Origin: Chromobacterium alkanivorans
GTDB taxonomy: Bacteria > Pseudomonadota > Gammaproteobacteria > Burkholderiales > Chromobacteriaceae
Assembly: GCF_016937655.1 (NCBI RefSeq)
Contig: NZ_JAFHKL010000011.1
Span: 91,987 to 155,986, forward strand
Length of the DNA: 64,000 bases
Direction of reading: 5' to 3'
This document shows positions 1 through 8,146 of the stretch, one piece after another. The notes below the pieces were generated by a model. The model was not told the DNA's origin, did not search any database, and saw only the letters and a program-made list of their open reading frames with translations. The stretch's first letter is position 1, and each line of letters begins with the position of its first letter. A program made the translations under genes and the position numbers.

Positions 1-79
1 GAAACGTGCCGAAGCGTTATCGAAGCTTTCCTGCATTGGACCGTGTAACAAAATGTGCGGTCGCAAGGTACGCCATGAC

Positions 80-94
80 TGTAACAGGGTTACA
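80..94. promoter_or_regulatory. Inverted repeat TGTAAC-AGG-GTTACA, possible operator
   Basis: A perfect inverted repeat with 6-bp arms and a 3-bp centre lies in the otherwise featureless 264 bp before the first gene. Its size and symmetry suit a dimeric regulator. No regulator gene is adjacent inside the window, so the partner is unknown. A -10-like GGATAAT is visible near position 211-217 and could serve the downstream hydrolase. Confidence 0.3.
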
Positions 95-264
95 TGACAT
101 TTTCACCGGGTGGCGGGCAATCGGCGCGTCAAAAGCCGCATCTTGTTGCCGCGGTGCACAATCTGCCTAGCTGTCCTTTCGGACTGGCATGCCGAGGGGG
201 GGGAAATTATGGGATAATCGCGAGCTTGCATGGTTGGCGTTGAACAGAACGGGAAAGGATAGTC

Positions 265-921
265 ATGTCGGCATTCAAGGCGCGTTTGGGCGAACAGGAC
301 GTCGCGGTGGGCAATATCTTCTGCATCGGGCGCAATTACGCCGCGCACGCGGCGGAATTGAACAACCCGCTGGAAGACGAGCCGCTGGTGTTTCTGAAGC
401 CGACTTCGGCGCTGGCCGGCGAGGGCGAGCCCTTGCGGTTGCCGGATTACTCCAGCGACGTTCACCACGAATGCGAGCTGGTGCTGCTGATAGGCAAGGG
501 CGGCCGCGACATCGCCGAGGCGGAAGCGCTCGGCCATGTGGCCGGCTACGGCATCGGCCTGGACATGACGGCGCGCGATGTGCAAGCGGCGGCCAAGAGC
601 AAGGGCCATCCGTGGACCAAGGCCAAGGGCTTTCCCACCGCCGCCTGCCTGTCGCGGCTGGCGCCGGCGGCCCAGGTGGCCGATCCGCAGCGGCTGAGCT
701 TCGAACTGCGCGTCAACGGCGAGTTGCGCCAGCAAGGCGACACCGGGCTGATGTTGTTCCCGGTGGCGGCCATCATCGCCTATCTGTCGCGCATCTACGG
801 CCTGCAAGCCGGCGACCTGATCTATACCGGCACCCCTGAAGGGGTGGCGGCGGTGCGTTCCGGCGACAGGCTCAGCCTGAAACTGGAGGGGCTGGCCGCC
901 GCCGAATGGAGCGTGCTCTGA
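265..921 (+). CDS. Fumarylacetoacetate hydrolase (FAH) family protein, YcgM-like
   Basis: 218-residue cytosolic enzyme of the FAH superfamily, which hydrolyses or decarboxylates acylpyruvate-type beta-diketo acids with Mg2+ or Mn2+. The family core is visible: GRNYAAH near residue 23, the metal-binding HHECELVLL near residue 70, DMTARDVQ followed by WTKAKGFPT, and IYTGTPEGV near the C-terminus. Length and layout fit the short YcgM/fumarylpyruvate hydrolase group rather than tyrosine-pathway FAH (over 400 residues). The start is supported by GGGAAAGGA upstream. Its stop shares bases with the next start (TGATG), so it is translationally coupled to hslR. No aromatic-degradation genes are nearby, so the substrate cannot be named. 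Confidence 0.88.
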   Translation: MSAFKARLGEQDVAVGNIFCIGRNYAAHAAELNNPLEDEPLVFLKPTSALAGEGEPLRLPDYSSDVHHECELVLLIGKGGRDIAEAEALGHVAGYGIGLDMTARDVQAAAKSKGHPWTKAKGFPTAACLSRLAPAAQVADPQRLSFELRVNGELRQQGDTGLMLFPVAAIIAYLSRIYGLQAGDLIYTGTPEGVAAVRSGDRLSLKLEGLAAAEWSVL

Positions 922-1322
922 TGGCGGCCGGCGCCGAGGACGACGGCAAGGTCCGTCTCGACAAATGGCTGTGGGCCGCTCGTTTCTTCAAGACCCGGCA
1001 ACTAGCGCACGAGGCGCTGGAGCTGGGCCGGGTGCAGGTCAACGGCGATAGGGTCAAGGCTTCGCGGGTGGTCAAGGAGGGCGATCAGCTGGTGATGCGC
1101 ATCAATCAGCTGGAGTACCGCGTCGAGGTGTTGGCCTTGAGCACCCAGCGCCGTCCGGCGAAAGAGGCGCAGCTGCTTTACCGCGAGGACGAGGCCTCGC
1201 GGCTCGCGCGCGAGGAACAGCAGTTGCTGCTGAAGGCGGAGCGCGCCAGCTTCCCGCACGGCGACGGCCGGCCCACCAAGAAGGCGAGGCGCGAGATCGG
1301 CAAGTTCAAAGGGCAGTTCTGA
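921..1322 (+). CDS. hslR: Heat-shock protein 15, S4-domain RNA-binding protein
   Basis: 133 residues, the same length as E. coli Hsp15. The family binds free 50S subunits carrying a stranded nascent chain and helps recycle them. The S4 domain is at the N-terminus: RLDKWLWAARFFKTR, then VQVNGDRVKAS. The C-terminus is basic (RPTKKARREIGKFK) as in Hsp15. An ATG at 906 is also in frame, but 921 overlaps the upstream stop as TGATG and gives the family length, so I prefer it. Confidence 0.93.
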   Translation: MAAGAEDDGKVRLDKWLWAARFFKTRQLAHEALELGRVQVNGDRVKASRVVKEGDQLVMRINQLEYRVEVLALSTQRRPAKEAQLLYREDEASRLAREEQQLLLKAERASFPHGDGRPTKKARREIGKFKGQF

Positions 1323-1422
1323 GAAGCCGTTGGCGCGACACGGAGGGCATGGACTCGGCATGCCCGCGCAGCGCTTGGCCAAGGCCGCTTTCTCGCTTGC
1401 CTGGCCTGGTGCCGCAGCCGCG

Positions 1423-1442
1423 CGCGAGACTTTGAACAGGCT
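1423..1442 (+). repeat. Copy 1 of 20-bp intergenic repeat CGCGAGACTTTGAACAGGCT
   Basis: This 20-mer recurs exactly at 5107-5126, in the same orientation. Here it lies in the hslR-MFS gap. Flanking sequence differs after the 3' end, and only loose similarity extends upstream. Two perfect intergenic copies 3.7 kb apart suggest a dispersed repeat. Confidence 0.55.
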
Positions 1443-1498
1443 CTAAGCGCTGTTTTTGTTTTCAACCAGGAGCCCGTCACGGGCCGAGTTTTCAGATC

Positions 1499-2668
1499 AT
1501 GCCGTCTTCCGCGTCACCCGCCGCATCCCTGCTGCCGTTCAGCCTGTTCTATTTCAGCTATTTCGCCTTTCAGGGTCTGTTCAGTCCGTTTTGGGGGCTG
1601 TATCTGCAGTCGCTGTCCTTTTCCGCCTGGCAGATTTCTGTGCTGATGGCCTTGTCCACGCTGGCGCGCATCGTGGCGCCCGGCTTCTGGGGCTGGCTGG
1701 CGGACCGGCGCGGCCGGCGGCGCGCCATCATCCTGACGACTTCGCTGCTGTCGGCGGCGGCCTTCCTGCTGGTGGGGCTGGACCGCGCCTTCTGGTGGGT
1801 GTTCGTCAGCCTGGCGGTGTCGCACTTCTTCTGGGCGGCGGCGCTGCCTCTGGTGGAGGCCAGCACCGCCCACCTGACCCGCGCGCAGCCTGGGCGTTAC
1901 AGCCGAGTGCGGGTCTGGGGTTCGATAGGCTTCGTCTGCCTGGCGATGAGCGGCGGCGTGCTGCTGGACGGCATAGGCATAGGCAATCTGCCGTGGGCGC
2001 TGTGCGTGTTGCTGGGCCTGGTGGCGGCGGCGGCCTGGCGGGTGCCGGAAGTGGCGGCCGAACGCAGGAGCGGGCCGTCGACGCCTATCGCCGCCACGCT
2101 GCGGCGGCCGGAGGTGATGGCGCTGTTCGGCTGCTGTTTCCTGATGGCCTTCGCCCATGGCCCTTACTACACCTTTTTCTCCATAGGCCTGAAACAGGCG
2201 GGCTACGAGCAGGGCGCGATCGGCATGCTGTGGGGGCTGGGCGTGGTCAGCGAGGTGGCGGTGTTCCTGCTGATGCCCAAGATCATGGCGCGCGCGCGGC
2301 TGGAAGCGCTGATGCTGTTGTCGCTGGCGGCGGCGGCGCTGCGTTTCGCGCTGATCGCCGCCGCGGCGCAGCTGGCCTGGGTGGCGATAGGCGCGCAGTT
2401 ATTGCACGCGCTGACCTTCGGCCTGCATCACGCGGCCTCGGTGGGGCTGATCCACCGCATGTTCGAGCAACAGCACCACGGTCGCGCCCAGGGCCTGTAC
2501 ATCATCGCCTCGTTTGGCGTCGGCGGCAGCGCCGGCGGCCTGATCGGCGGGCTGGTGTGGCCGCACGGCGGCATGGCGACGACCTTCGCGATGTCGGCCG
2601 CCGCCGCGGCGCTGGGCGTAGCGCTGTGCCGGCGCTGGCTGCGGCCGGCGGCGCATCAGGCGGGTTGA
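1499..2668 (+). CDS. MFS transporter, HcaT-like
   Basis: 389-residue inner-membrane protein with about 12 hydrophobic segments. It opens with LLPFSLFYFSYFAFQGLFSP and carries the MFS loop motif GWLADRRGRRRA after the second helix (near residues 63-75). This matches the MFS_1-like/HcaT group (E. coli HcaT, 379 residues, a proposed phenylpropionate carrier). The substrate cannot be inferred here. There is no good Shine-Dalgarno immediately before 1499 (an AGGAG lies about 30 bp upstream), so the start is less certain than the identity. The last 13 bp overlap the convergent acetyltransferase gene. Confidence 0.85.
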   Translation: MPSSASPAASLLPFSLFYFSYFAFQGLFSPFWGLYLQSLSFSAWQISVLMALSTLARIVAPGFWGWLADRRGRRRAIILTTSLLSAAAFLLVGLDRAFWWVFVSLAVSHFFWAAALPLVEASTAHLTRAQPGRYSRVRVWGSIGFVCLAMSGGVLLDGIGIGNLPWALCVLLGLVAAAAWRVPEVAAERRSGPSTPIAATLRRPEVMALFGCCFLMAFAHGPYYTFFSIGLKQAGYEQGAIGMLWGLGVVSEVAVFLLMPKIMARARLEALMLLSLAAAALRFALIAAAAQLAWVAIGAQLLHALTFGLHHAASVGLIHRMFEQQHHGRAQGLYIIASFGVGGSAGGLIGGLVWPHGGMATTFAMSAAAAALGVALCRRWLRPAAHQAG

Positions 2669-3186
2669 TCTTTCAATAGCGTCGGCGGCACGAAATAGCA
2701 GCTGTCGCCATCGATGCCGGGCAGCTCGATCCGGCCCTGGTAACGCAGGCCGATTTTCTCCAGCACGCGGATGGACGCCTGGTTGTGCGGCGCGGTGATG
2801 CCCACCACCACCGCGTGCCCCAGCTGTTCGCGGCCGTGTTCTATCGCGGCCAAGGCCGCCTCGCTGGCGTAGCCGCAGCCCCAGTATTGTTCCAGGAAGG
2901 CGTAGCCGATGTCCGGATAGGCCAGGCCGTCGCGTTTGACCAGGCCGCAGATGCCGACCGGGACGCCGTCGTCCAGCCGCTCCACCAGCAGCAGGCCGTG
3001 GCCGTGCTTGCGGTAGCTGGCTTGCGGGCCTTCCTCGATGTAGCGCAGCGCGCCGAGCAGGTCGTGGGCGTCCTTGTCGCCGATATTGGCGATGAAGGCC
3101 GGCTCGTTCAGCAGCATGAGCATGAAGGGGGCGTCGCTGGCGTGCAGCGGGCGCAGTTGCAGTCTGGCGGTGGCGATGTGATGCAT
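2656..3186 (-). CDS. GNAT family N-acetyltransferase, RimJ/RimL type
   Basis: 176-residue acetyl-CoA-dependent acyltransferase. The N-terminal HHIATARLQLRPLHASD is typical of the Acetyltransf_3 (RimJ/RimL) group. Further on come GICGLVKRDG, the beta-bulge region DIGYAFLEQYWGCGYASEA that contacts acetyl-CoA, and the C-terminal NQASIRVLEKIGLRYQG. A longer reading from 3240 adds 18 residues without homology character. I chose ATG 3186 because the conserved domain begins there. Substrate unknown. It converges on the MFS gene with a 13-bp coding overlap. Confidence 0.85.
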   Translation of the reverse strand: MHHIATARLQLRPLHASDAPFMLMLLNEPAFIANIGDKDAHDLLGALRYIEEGPQASYRKHGHGLLLVERLDDGVPVGICGLVKRDGLAYPDIGYAFLEQYWGCGYASEAALAAIEHGREQLGHAVVVGITAPHNQASIRVLEKIGLRYQGRIELPGIDGDSCYFVPPTLLKDQPA

Positions 3187-3218
3187 GGCTGGTTCGAGTT
3201 TCGCGGGAATGAGGTCGT

Positions 3219-3251
3219 AAAAAAAGCCGACGGCGCGCAAGCGCCATCGGC
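3219..3251 (-). terminator. Rho-independent terminator after sdaA
   Basis: On the minus strand GCCGATGGCGC, loop TTGC, then GCGCCGTCGGC (one mismatched pair in an 11-bp stem) is followed by TTTTTT. It lies 24 bp beyond the sdaA stop and before the GNAT start, so it ends the sdaA transcript. Confidence 0.85.
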
Positions 3252-3274
3252 TTCGATGCTAACAGGCCGGAGGC

Positions 3275-4675
3275 TCAGCACTCAACAATATTCACCGGCA
3301 CTTCGATGACGTTGATGGCCAGGCCGCCGCGCGCGGTTTCCTTGTACTTGGTGCTCATGTCCATGCCGGTGTCGCGCATGGTCTTGATCACCCGGTCCAG
3401 CGACACGAAGTGCTGGCCGTCGCCGCGCAGCGCCATGCGGGCCGCGTTGATGGCCTTGACCGAGGCCATGGCGTTGCGTTCGATGCAGGGCACTTGCACC
3501 AGGCCGCCCACCGGGTCGCAGGTCAGGCCCAGATTGTGCTCCATGCCGATTTCGGCGGCGTTTTCCACTTGTTCCGGGGTGCCGCCCAGCACTTCGGCCA
3601 AGGCGCCCGCGGCCATCGAGCAGGCCGAACCCACTTCGCCCTGGCAGCCCACTTCGGCGCCGGAGATCGAGGCGTTGAGCTTGAACAACACGCCGATGGC
3701 GCCTGCGGTGAGCAGGAAGCGCACGATGCCGTCGTCGCTGGCGCCGGGCACGAAGCGGGCGTAATAGTGCATCACCGCCGGGATGATGCCGGCCGCGCCG
3801 TTGGTGGGCGCGGTGACCACGCGGCCGCCGCCGGCGTTTTCCTCATTGACCGCCAGCGCGTACAGATTGACCCAGTCCATCACCGTCAGCGGGTCGCGCA
3901 GCGCCGCTTCGGGCGAGGCCAGCAGCTTGCGGTGCATGTCGGCGGCGCGGCGCTTCACCTTCATGCCGCCGGGCAGAATGCCTTCGCGATCGCAGCCGCG
4001 CTTGACGCAGTCCTGCATCACTTGCCAGATCTTCAGCAGTTCGGCGCGCACTTGTTCCTCGCTGCGCCAGGCCAGTTCGTTCTCCAGCATGATCTGGCTG
4101 ATGGATTTGCCGTGGCGCTGGCACAAGGCCAGCAATTCCGCCGCGCTCTTGAACGGGTGCTTGAGTTCGGTGACGCCCGGCGGGACGAAGCCGGCGTCGA
4201 TGGCGGCCTCGTCGACCACAAAGCCGCCGCCCACCGAGTAATAGGCGCGCTTGGACAGGCTGGCGCCGGCGGCGTCGAAGGCTTCGAAAATCATGCCGTT
4301 GGGGTGGTAGGGCAGGGTTTTCTTCTTGTGCAAAATCAGGTGCTCGCCTTCGATGAAGGGCACGGTCTGTTTGCCCAGCAGCGCGATGGCCTTGTCGGCG
4401 CGGATGGCGGCCAGCATGCCGTCCACCGCGTCGGTGTCCACCAGGTCGGGCTGTTCGCCCTGCAAGCCCAGCAGCACCGCGACGTCGGTGCCGTGGCCCT
4501 TGCCGGTGGCGCCCAGCGAGCCGAACATTTCGGCGCGCACGCTGGCGGTTTGCGTCAGCAAGCCGTCTTTTTCCAGCCGCGCGATGAATTGGCGCGCGGC
4601 GCGCATCGGTCCAACCGTGTGGGAGCTGGACGGGCCGATGCCAATCTTGAACAAATCAAAAACACTGATGGCCAT
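3275..4675 (-). CDS. sdaA: L-serine ammonia-lyase, single-chain iron-sulfur type
   Basis: 466 residues, the usual length. Converts L-serine to pyruvate and ammonia with a [4Fe-4S] cluster; it is cytosolic and catabolic. The N-terminal beta domain has [19 protein letters not shown]. The alpha domain has [29 protein letters not shown] and [16 protein letters not shown], which supply the cluster cysteines. ATG 4675 is preceded by AAGAGAAG at good spacing and starts at the family's normal [10 protein letters not shown]. The in-frame ATG at 4768 would add 31 hydrophilic residues unlike the family. The gene stands alone, with its own terminator and a leader of about 170 nt. Confidence 0.95.
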   Translation of the reverse strand: MAISVFDLFKIGIGPSSSHTVGPMRAARQFIARLEKDGLLTQTASVRAEMFGSLGATGKGHGTDVAVLLGLQGEQPDLVDTDAVDGMLAAIRADKAIALLGKQTVPFIEGEHLILHKKKTLPYHPNGMIFEAFDAAGASLSKRAYYSVGGGFVVDEAAIDAGFVPPGVTELKHPFKSAAELLALCQRHGKSISQIMLENELAWRSEEQVRAELLKIWQVMQDCVKRGCDREGILPGGMKVKRRAADMHRKLLASPEAALRDPLTVMDWVNLYALAVNEENAGGGRVVTAPTNGAAGIIPAVMHYYARFVPGASDDGIVRFLLTAGAIGVLFKLNASISGAEVGCQGEVGSACSMAAGALAEVLGGTPEQVENAAEIGMEHNLGLTCDPVGGLVQVPCIERNAMASVKAINAARMALRGDGQHFVSLDRVIKTMRDTGMDMSTKYKETARGGLAINVIEVPVNIVEC

Positions 4676-4686
4676 AATGCTTCTCT

Positions 4687-4758
4687 TTAAGGGCTGTGTC
4701 CCGGCAAGCGGGTTGTTGTGAGAACGGCCTGGGCCGTCCTTATTATTGTCGTTGTCAT
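4687..4758 (-). CDS. Possible Thr/Ile-rich leader peptide of sdaA
   Basis: A 23-codon reading frame in the sdaA leader begins MTTTIIRT and continues with LTTTR. It has seven threonines in 23 residues, plus two consecutive AUA isoleucine codons and an AGG, which are rare in this GC-rich genome. It ends 11 bp before the sdaA start. A hairpin (ACGGCC-CA-GGCCGT) lies within it. The composition recalls amino-acid attenuator leaders such as thrL. No clear Shine-Dalgarno and no U-tract terminator follow, so it may be chance. Confidence 0.3.
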   Translation of the reverse strand: MTTTIIRTAQAVLTTTRLPGHSP

Positions 4759-4976
4759 GGTTTCGCATGGTTTTGGCGTCAGGGCCTGCCTGCGCTTCGC
4801 CATCTTGCGGCAGCCGGGCAATCTAGACAAGCCGGCGGCGGCTGTCAATTTAGAATTATAGAGTCAGGACTAAGTTGCATCGGGGATTCCGCGAGTCGAC
4901 GCCACATTGCACCCGGATGGCATGGTTGGGGCGGGCGGAAGGCCCGTTTGGAAAGGCGGGGAGGGGGATTGGACGC

Positions 4977-5002
4977 GAAAAAGCCCGGGCGCGCCGGGCT
5001 TG
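4977..5002 (-). terminator. Rho-independent terminator after the NmrA-like gene
   Basis: Minus-strand AAGCCCGG, short GC loop, CCGGGCTT followed by a run of T. It lies about 125 bp downstream of the stop of the gene at 5128-5772 and before the sdaA promoter. Confidence 0.75.
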
Positions 5003-5106
5003 AGGTTTGGAAGCGGTTTTCGATGGGCCGCGCGTCGGCGCTGGGGGAAACAGACGCATCGACCATTTCGTTTGCCCGGTCGTATGCGCCTGCTCTCGCC
5101 CTTGCT

Positions 5107-5126
5107 CGCGAGACTTTGAACAGGCT
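5107..5126 (+). repeat. Copy 2 of 20-bp repeat CGCGAGACTTTGAACAGGCT
   Basis: Exact match to 1423-1442. It ends one base before the stop codon of the minus-strand gene at 5128, so it abuts a 3' end. The first copy also lies downstream of a gene end. Confidence 0.55.
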
Positions 5127-5127
5127 T

Positions 5128-5772
5128 TTAAACTGCGGCGGCGGTGAAGCGACGACGCAGATGCTGCGGTTTTTCCAGTTCGTCGACGATGGCCACGGCC
5201 AGGTCTTCCACGCTGATGTCGGCGGGCTTGTCGCCGTTGAACAGCAGTTGATCGCCGCCCAGCCGGTATTTGCCGCTGCGCTCGCCGGGGTGGAGGAAGG
5301 CCGGCGGCGAGACGAAGGTCCAGTCCAGCGCGCTTTCCTCGCGCAGGCGGCGCAGCGCCTCACGTACGCCCAGCGCGCCTTCCTTCCATTCCGCCGGGAA
5401 TTCCGGGGTGTCTACCAGTTGCACGCCGGGCGCCACTTCCAGGCTGCCGGCGCCGCCCACTTCCAGGAAGCGCTTGACGCCGGCCTGCTTGACGCCGGCG
5501 ACGATGGCGTCGTGACCCTTGACCGCCAGCGCCTGGATGTCGGCCTTGTCCCAGCCCGGGTTGAAGGCGCTGACCACGGCGTCGTGACCGGCGACGGCGG
5601 CGGCGATCTGGCCGGCCTGGTAGGCGTCGGCGGCGACGCCGCTGAGCTGCGGGTGTTGCGGCAGCTTGGACAGATTGCTGACGATGGCGCTGACTTGATG
5701 ATTGCGAGACAGCAGTTCCTGCAGGATGGCCGAGCCGACAAAGCCGCTGGCGCCGATCAGTGCGATTTTCAT
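5128..5772 (-). CDS. NAD(P)-binding NmrA-like/YwnB-type oxidoreductase
   Basis: 214 residues with a Rossmann fold. The N-terminal MKIALIGASGFVGSAIL contains the GxxGxxG dinucleotide motif at residues 7-13, and HDAVVSAFNPGWD follows the fourth strand. There is no SDR YxxxK pair in the usual place, which fits the atypical NmrA/YwnB group, used either as reductases or as redox-sensing proteins. ATG 5772 follows GGAAAGGAA. It is divergent from a LysR regulator across 118 bp that hold a LysR-type palindrome, so that regulator probably controls it. The substrate is not predictable. Confidence 0.85.
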   Translation of the reverse strand: MKIALIGASGFVGSAILQELLSRNHQVSAIVSNLSKLPQHPQLSGVAADAYQAGQIAAAVAGHDAVVSAFNPGWDKADIQALAVKGHDAIVAGVKQAGVKRFLEVGGAGSLEVAPGVQLVDTPEFPAEWKEGALGVREALRRLREESALDWTFVSPPAFLHPGERSGKYRLGGDQLLFNGDKPADISVEDLAVAIVDELEKPQHLRRRFTAAAV

Positions 5773-5833
5773 GAGGATGATTCCTTTCCGCGATTCACGT
5801 AATGAAGTTTGACGGCGTTCAGAATAGCAGCTT

Positions 5834-5851
5834 GATTATAGGGCGATAATC
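5834..5851. promoter_or_regulatory. LysR-type operator GATTAT-N6-ATAATC
   Basis: Perfect 6-bp inverted arms with a 6-bp centre (AGGGCG), containing the T-N11-A core used by LysR proteins. It sits between the divergent NmrA-like gene and the LysR gene, 40 bp before the latter's start, where autorepression with activation of the divergent gene is usual. Confidence 0.6.
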
Positions 5852-5890
5852 CGGCAAGAATAAGATTGATAGTTTAGCTGAGCTTAATAA

Positions 5891-6775
5891 ATGGATGCAT
5901 TGCGACGGATGGCGGTCTTCGCCATGGTGGTGGACAAGGGTTCGATGAATGGCGCGGCGCGGGAACTGGGCATGACGCCGTCGGCGGTCAGCCAGCACAT
6001 CAGCAAGCTGGAGCAGCAGCACGGCGTCAGCCTGCTGCACCGGACTACCCGCAAGCTGACGCTGACCGAGGCCGGCAGCCTGTTCTACCAGGGTTGCGCC
6101 GACATGCTGGCGGCGGCGCAGCTGGCCGAGCAGCGCTTGCTGGAGCTGCGCGACGCGCCGGTGGGCGAGTTGCGCATCGCCGCGCCCACCGGTTTTGCCG
6201 GTGCGCTATTGAGTGAGGCGCTGACGCCCCTATTGAGCGCGCACTCGGGCCTGAAGCTGCGGTTGTTCTTCCACGATGAAATGATAGACCTGGTGGACAA
6301 TCGCATCGATCTGGCCTTGCGCGCCGGCGTGCTCAAGGACTCCAGCCTGGTGGCGCGCCATCTGGCTGACTGGCCGAACGTGCTGTGCGCGTCGCCGGCC
6401 TATCTCGCGCGTCAGTCGGCGATCACGCGGCCGGAGCAATTGTCCGCGCTGCAATGGGTGGCCTTGTCCGACCGCAAGCTGGGTTGGCTGGCCTTCGAGC
6501 ACGCGGACGGCAGCTGCTTCACCGCCGAGCCGGACGCGCGCTTGGTCAGCAACAACATCGTCGCCGCGCGCCAGTTTGTGCTGGCCGGCATGGGGGTGGC
6601 GGTGCAGCCGGAGCCGGAGATACGCCAGGAACTGGCCGACGGCAGGCTGCTGCGGGTGTTGCCGGAGTGGAGCTTGCCGCCGCTGGCGATCTACGCGGTG
6701 ACGCCGCGCCGCGACATCCAGCCGGCGAAGGTGCGCTACGCGATCGAGGCGCTGCGCGCCAGCCTGAGCAAATGA
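5891..6775 (+). CDS. LysR-family transcriptional regulator
   Basis: 294 residues. The N-terminal winged helix-turn-helix has MDALRRMAVFAMVVDKGSMNGAARELGMTP-type spacing, with the recognition segment SAVSQHISKLE near residues 36-46 and LLHRTTRKLTLTEAG at 53-67. The C-terminal periplasmic-binding-like effector domain follows (DAPVGELRIAAPTGF onward). Divergent orientation and the palindrome at 5834-5851 point to control of the NmrA-like gene. The effector is unknown; LysR/NAD-binding-protein pairs of this kind are often linked to quinone or electrophile stress, which is inference only. Confidence 0.92.
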   Translation: MDALRRMAVFAMVVDKGSMNGAARELGMTPSAVSQHISKLEQQHGVSLLHRTTRKLTLTEAGSLFYQGCADMLAAAQLAEQRLLELRDAPVGELRIAAPTGFAGALLSEALTPLLSAHSGLKLRLFFHDEMIDLVDNRIDLALRAGVLKDSSLVARHLADWPNVLCASPAYLARQSAITRPEQLSALQWVALSDRKLGWLAFEHADGSCFTAEPDARLVSNNIVAARQFVLAGMGVAVQPEPEIRQELADGRLLRVLPEWSLPPLAIYAVTPRRDIQPAKVRYAIEALRASLSK

Positions 6776-6801
6776 AAAACGCCGCCGGCAAAGCCGGCGG
6801 C
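6775..6801 (-). terminator. Rho-independent terminator after the porin gene
   Basis: GCCGCCGGC, loop TTT, GCCGGCGGC on the minus strand followed by GTTTTTC. The 9-bp stem is perfect. It lies in the 52-bp convergent gap between the LysR and porin genes and could act weakly on the plus strand too. Confidence 0.85.
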
Positions 6802-6827
6802 GTGATTAGGATTGCGCTTGCTCAGGA

Positions 6828-8012
6828 TCAGAAGGCGACCTTGAAGCCCACGCCGAAGGCTTGCGGGTCGTTGCCGGCGGAGAGCGAAGCGTTGCTGGCG
6901 CCCAGGTTGCTGTCGTACACCGGGTTGTTGGCGAAGTTGGCCTTGGCCTTGGCGTTGTTGCTGATCTTGGTGTAATAAGCCAGCACTTGGGTGGTTTTGG
7001 ACAGATTGTAAGTGCCGCCCAGGACCCATTGTTTGGCCTTGAAGTCGTCGCCGTTGACGCCGGCGCCGGTGTTCTTCAGCGTGCCCAGCTGACCGTAGGA
7101 CAGCTTGACCGAAGCCGCGCCGAAGTCCTGGCCCAGCGCGAGCAGCCAGTTGTCTTGCTTCAGCTGGCCGCCGCCAACCTGGTCGAAAGTGCCCCATTCG
7201 TAGTTGCCGCCGACAAAGGTGCCGGTGTCGAATTTATAGCTGGCGGCAATGCTGTAGAAGGTGACGTTCTTGCCGGAGTTCAGCGATAGCACCGCGGGGC
7301 TGTTGCTGCTGGAAGTGTTGTAGGAGTTGTTGTTGGCGAGAACGGCCATATCGTATTGGCGATCCCAGCCGGCGGCCAGGTTCAGGCCTTGCCAGGTATA
7401 GCCCAGGCCCAGGGAGATGCGCTTGGAGTCGTTGCCGGACACGCGGTTCTCGTCCACGCCCCAGGACGCGCCCAGCTTGAAGCCGGCCCAGCTCGGGGAG
7501 AAGTAGTGCACCGAGTTGGCCAGGCGGGCTTCGCCGCGGCTGTTGACCGAGCTGCTGCCGAAGTTGTCGGCGGTGGTGTTGGTCATCAGGTCGGTGCCCA
7601 GCGCGCTGTTGCCGCTGCCGGTGAACATCTTGTAGGCGGAGTCGTATTGACCCAGCAACACGCGGCCGAAGTCGCCGTTGTCGATGCCGATGAAGGTGTT
7701 GCGGGTAGCGAAGGTAGCAGTCTGGCCCTTGTCGTTGGTGCCGCCCTGCTCGAAGTTGCGCAGGCTGTTTTCCACCTGCCAGATCGCCTTGGTGCCGCCG
7801 CCAAGATCCTCAAAGCCCTTGAAGCCGATGCGGGAGTTGTGGTCGACGATGCGGGTGCGGCTGCTGTATTCGGTGCCGCCGGCGCTGGCGCCGGTGGCTT
7901 TGCTCGATTCGATGCCGCCGCTCAGGAAACCGTAGATGGTCACGTCAGCGTGGGCTGCAACGGGCAAGGCGAACATTGCGGCAAGCAGTGCTGCCAGATT
8001 TTTCTTTTGCAT
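6828..8012 (-). CDS. Outer-membrane trimeric porin, neisserial/betaproteobacterial type
   Basis: 394 residues with a Sec signal peptide (MQKKNLAALLAAMFALPVAAHA, cleavage after AHA near residue 22) and mature start DVTIYGFLSGGIESSK, as in the Gram-negative porin_4 family (Omp32, PorA/PorB). DHNSRIGFKGFEDLGGG near residue 55 and the C-terminal aromatic end VGFKVAF fit a 16-stranded beta-barrel with the terminal Phe needed for BAM assembly. GGAG lies before the start. The upstream 180 bp hold three helically phased TGTTGCAA/T motifs, suggesting regulated expression. Confidence 0.93.
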   Translation of the reverse strand: MQKKNLAALLAAMFALPVAAHADVTIYGFLSGGIESSKATGASAGGTEYSSRTRIVDHNSRIGFKGFEDLGGGTKAIWQVENSLRNFEQGGTNDKGQTATFATRNTFIGIDNGDFGRVLLGQYDSAYKMFTGSGNSALGTDLMTNTTADNFGSSSVNSRGEARLANSVHYFSPSWAGFKLGASWGVDENRVSGNDSKRISLGLGYTWQGLNLAAGWDRQYDMAVLANNNSYNTSSSNSPAVLSLNSGKNVTFYSIAASYKFDTGTFVGGNYEWGTFDQVGGGQLKQDNWLLALGQDFGAASVKLSYGQLGTLKNTGAGVNGDDFKAKQWVLGGTYNLSKTTQVLAYYTKISNNAKAKANFANNPVYDSNLGASNASLSAGNDPQAFGVGFKVAF

Positions 8013-8146
8013 CTTGAATGCTCCAAGTCAGTTTTTGCTTTACTAAAGTCAGGTGCCGAACCTGGCGGCCCCGCAATATTTATTCATCAATAAACTGCGG
8101 TATCGCCACAACACTTGTCTTAGTTTAGCCACAAAATATGACGTGG

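Larger units (their letters stand above)
4676..5127. other. 452-bp gap: sdaA leader, promoter and upstream terminator
   Basis: The stretch holds, reading the minus strand, the terminator of the NmrA-like gene (4977-5002), a perfect -10 box TATAAT at 4860-4855 that should start sdaA transcription near 4848, and the sdaA leader with the possible 23-codon peptide. The -35 region opposite that -10 is poor, so an activator may be needed. The 20-bp repeat at 5107-5126 closes it. I see no protein gene of normal size. Confidence 0.6.

Noticed and set aside
103..839. Frames at 103-807 (minus) and 189-839 (plus) over the FAH gene
   Set aside because: Both lack domains and a ribosome binding site and overlap a well-supported FAH-family gene in another frame.
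3275..4768. Longer SdaA starting at 4768
   Set aside because: The extra 31 residues are unlike any SdaA N-terminus, and ATG 4675 has a proper Shine-Dalgarno and the family start [10 protein letters not shown].
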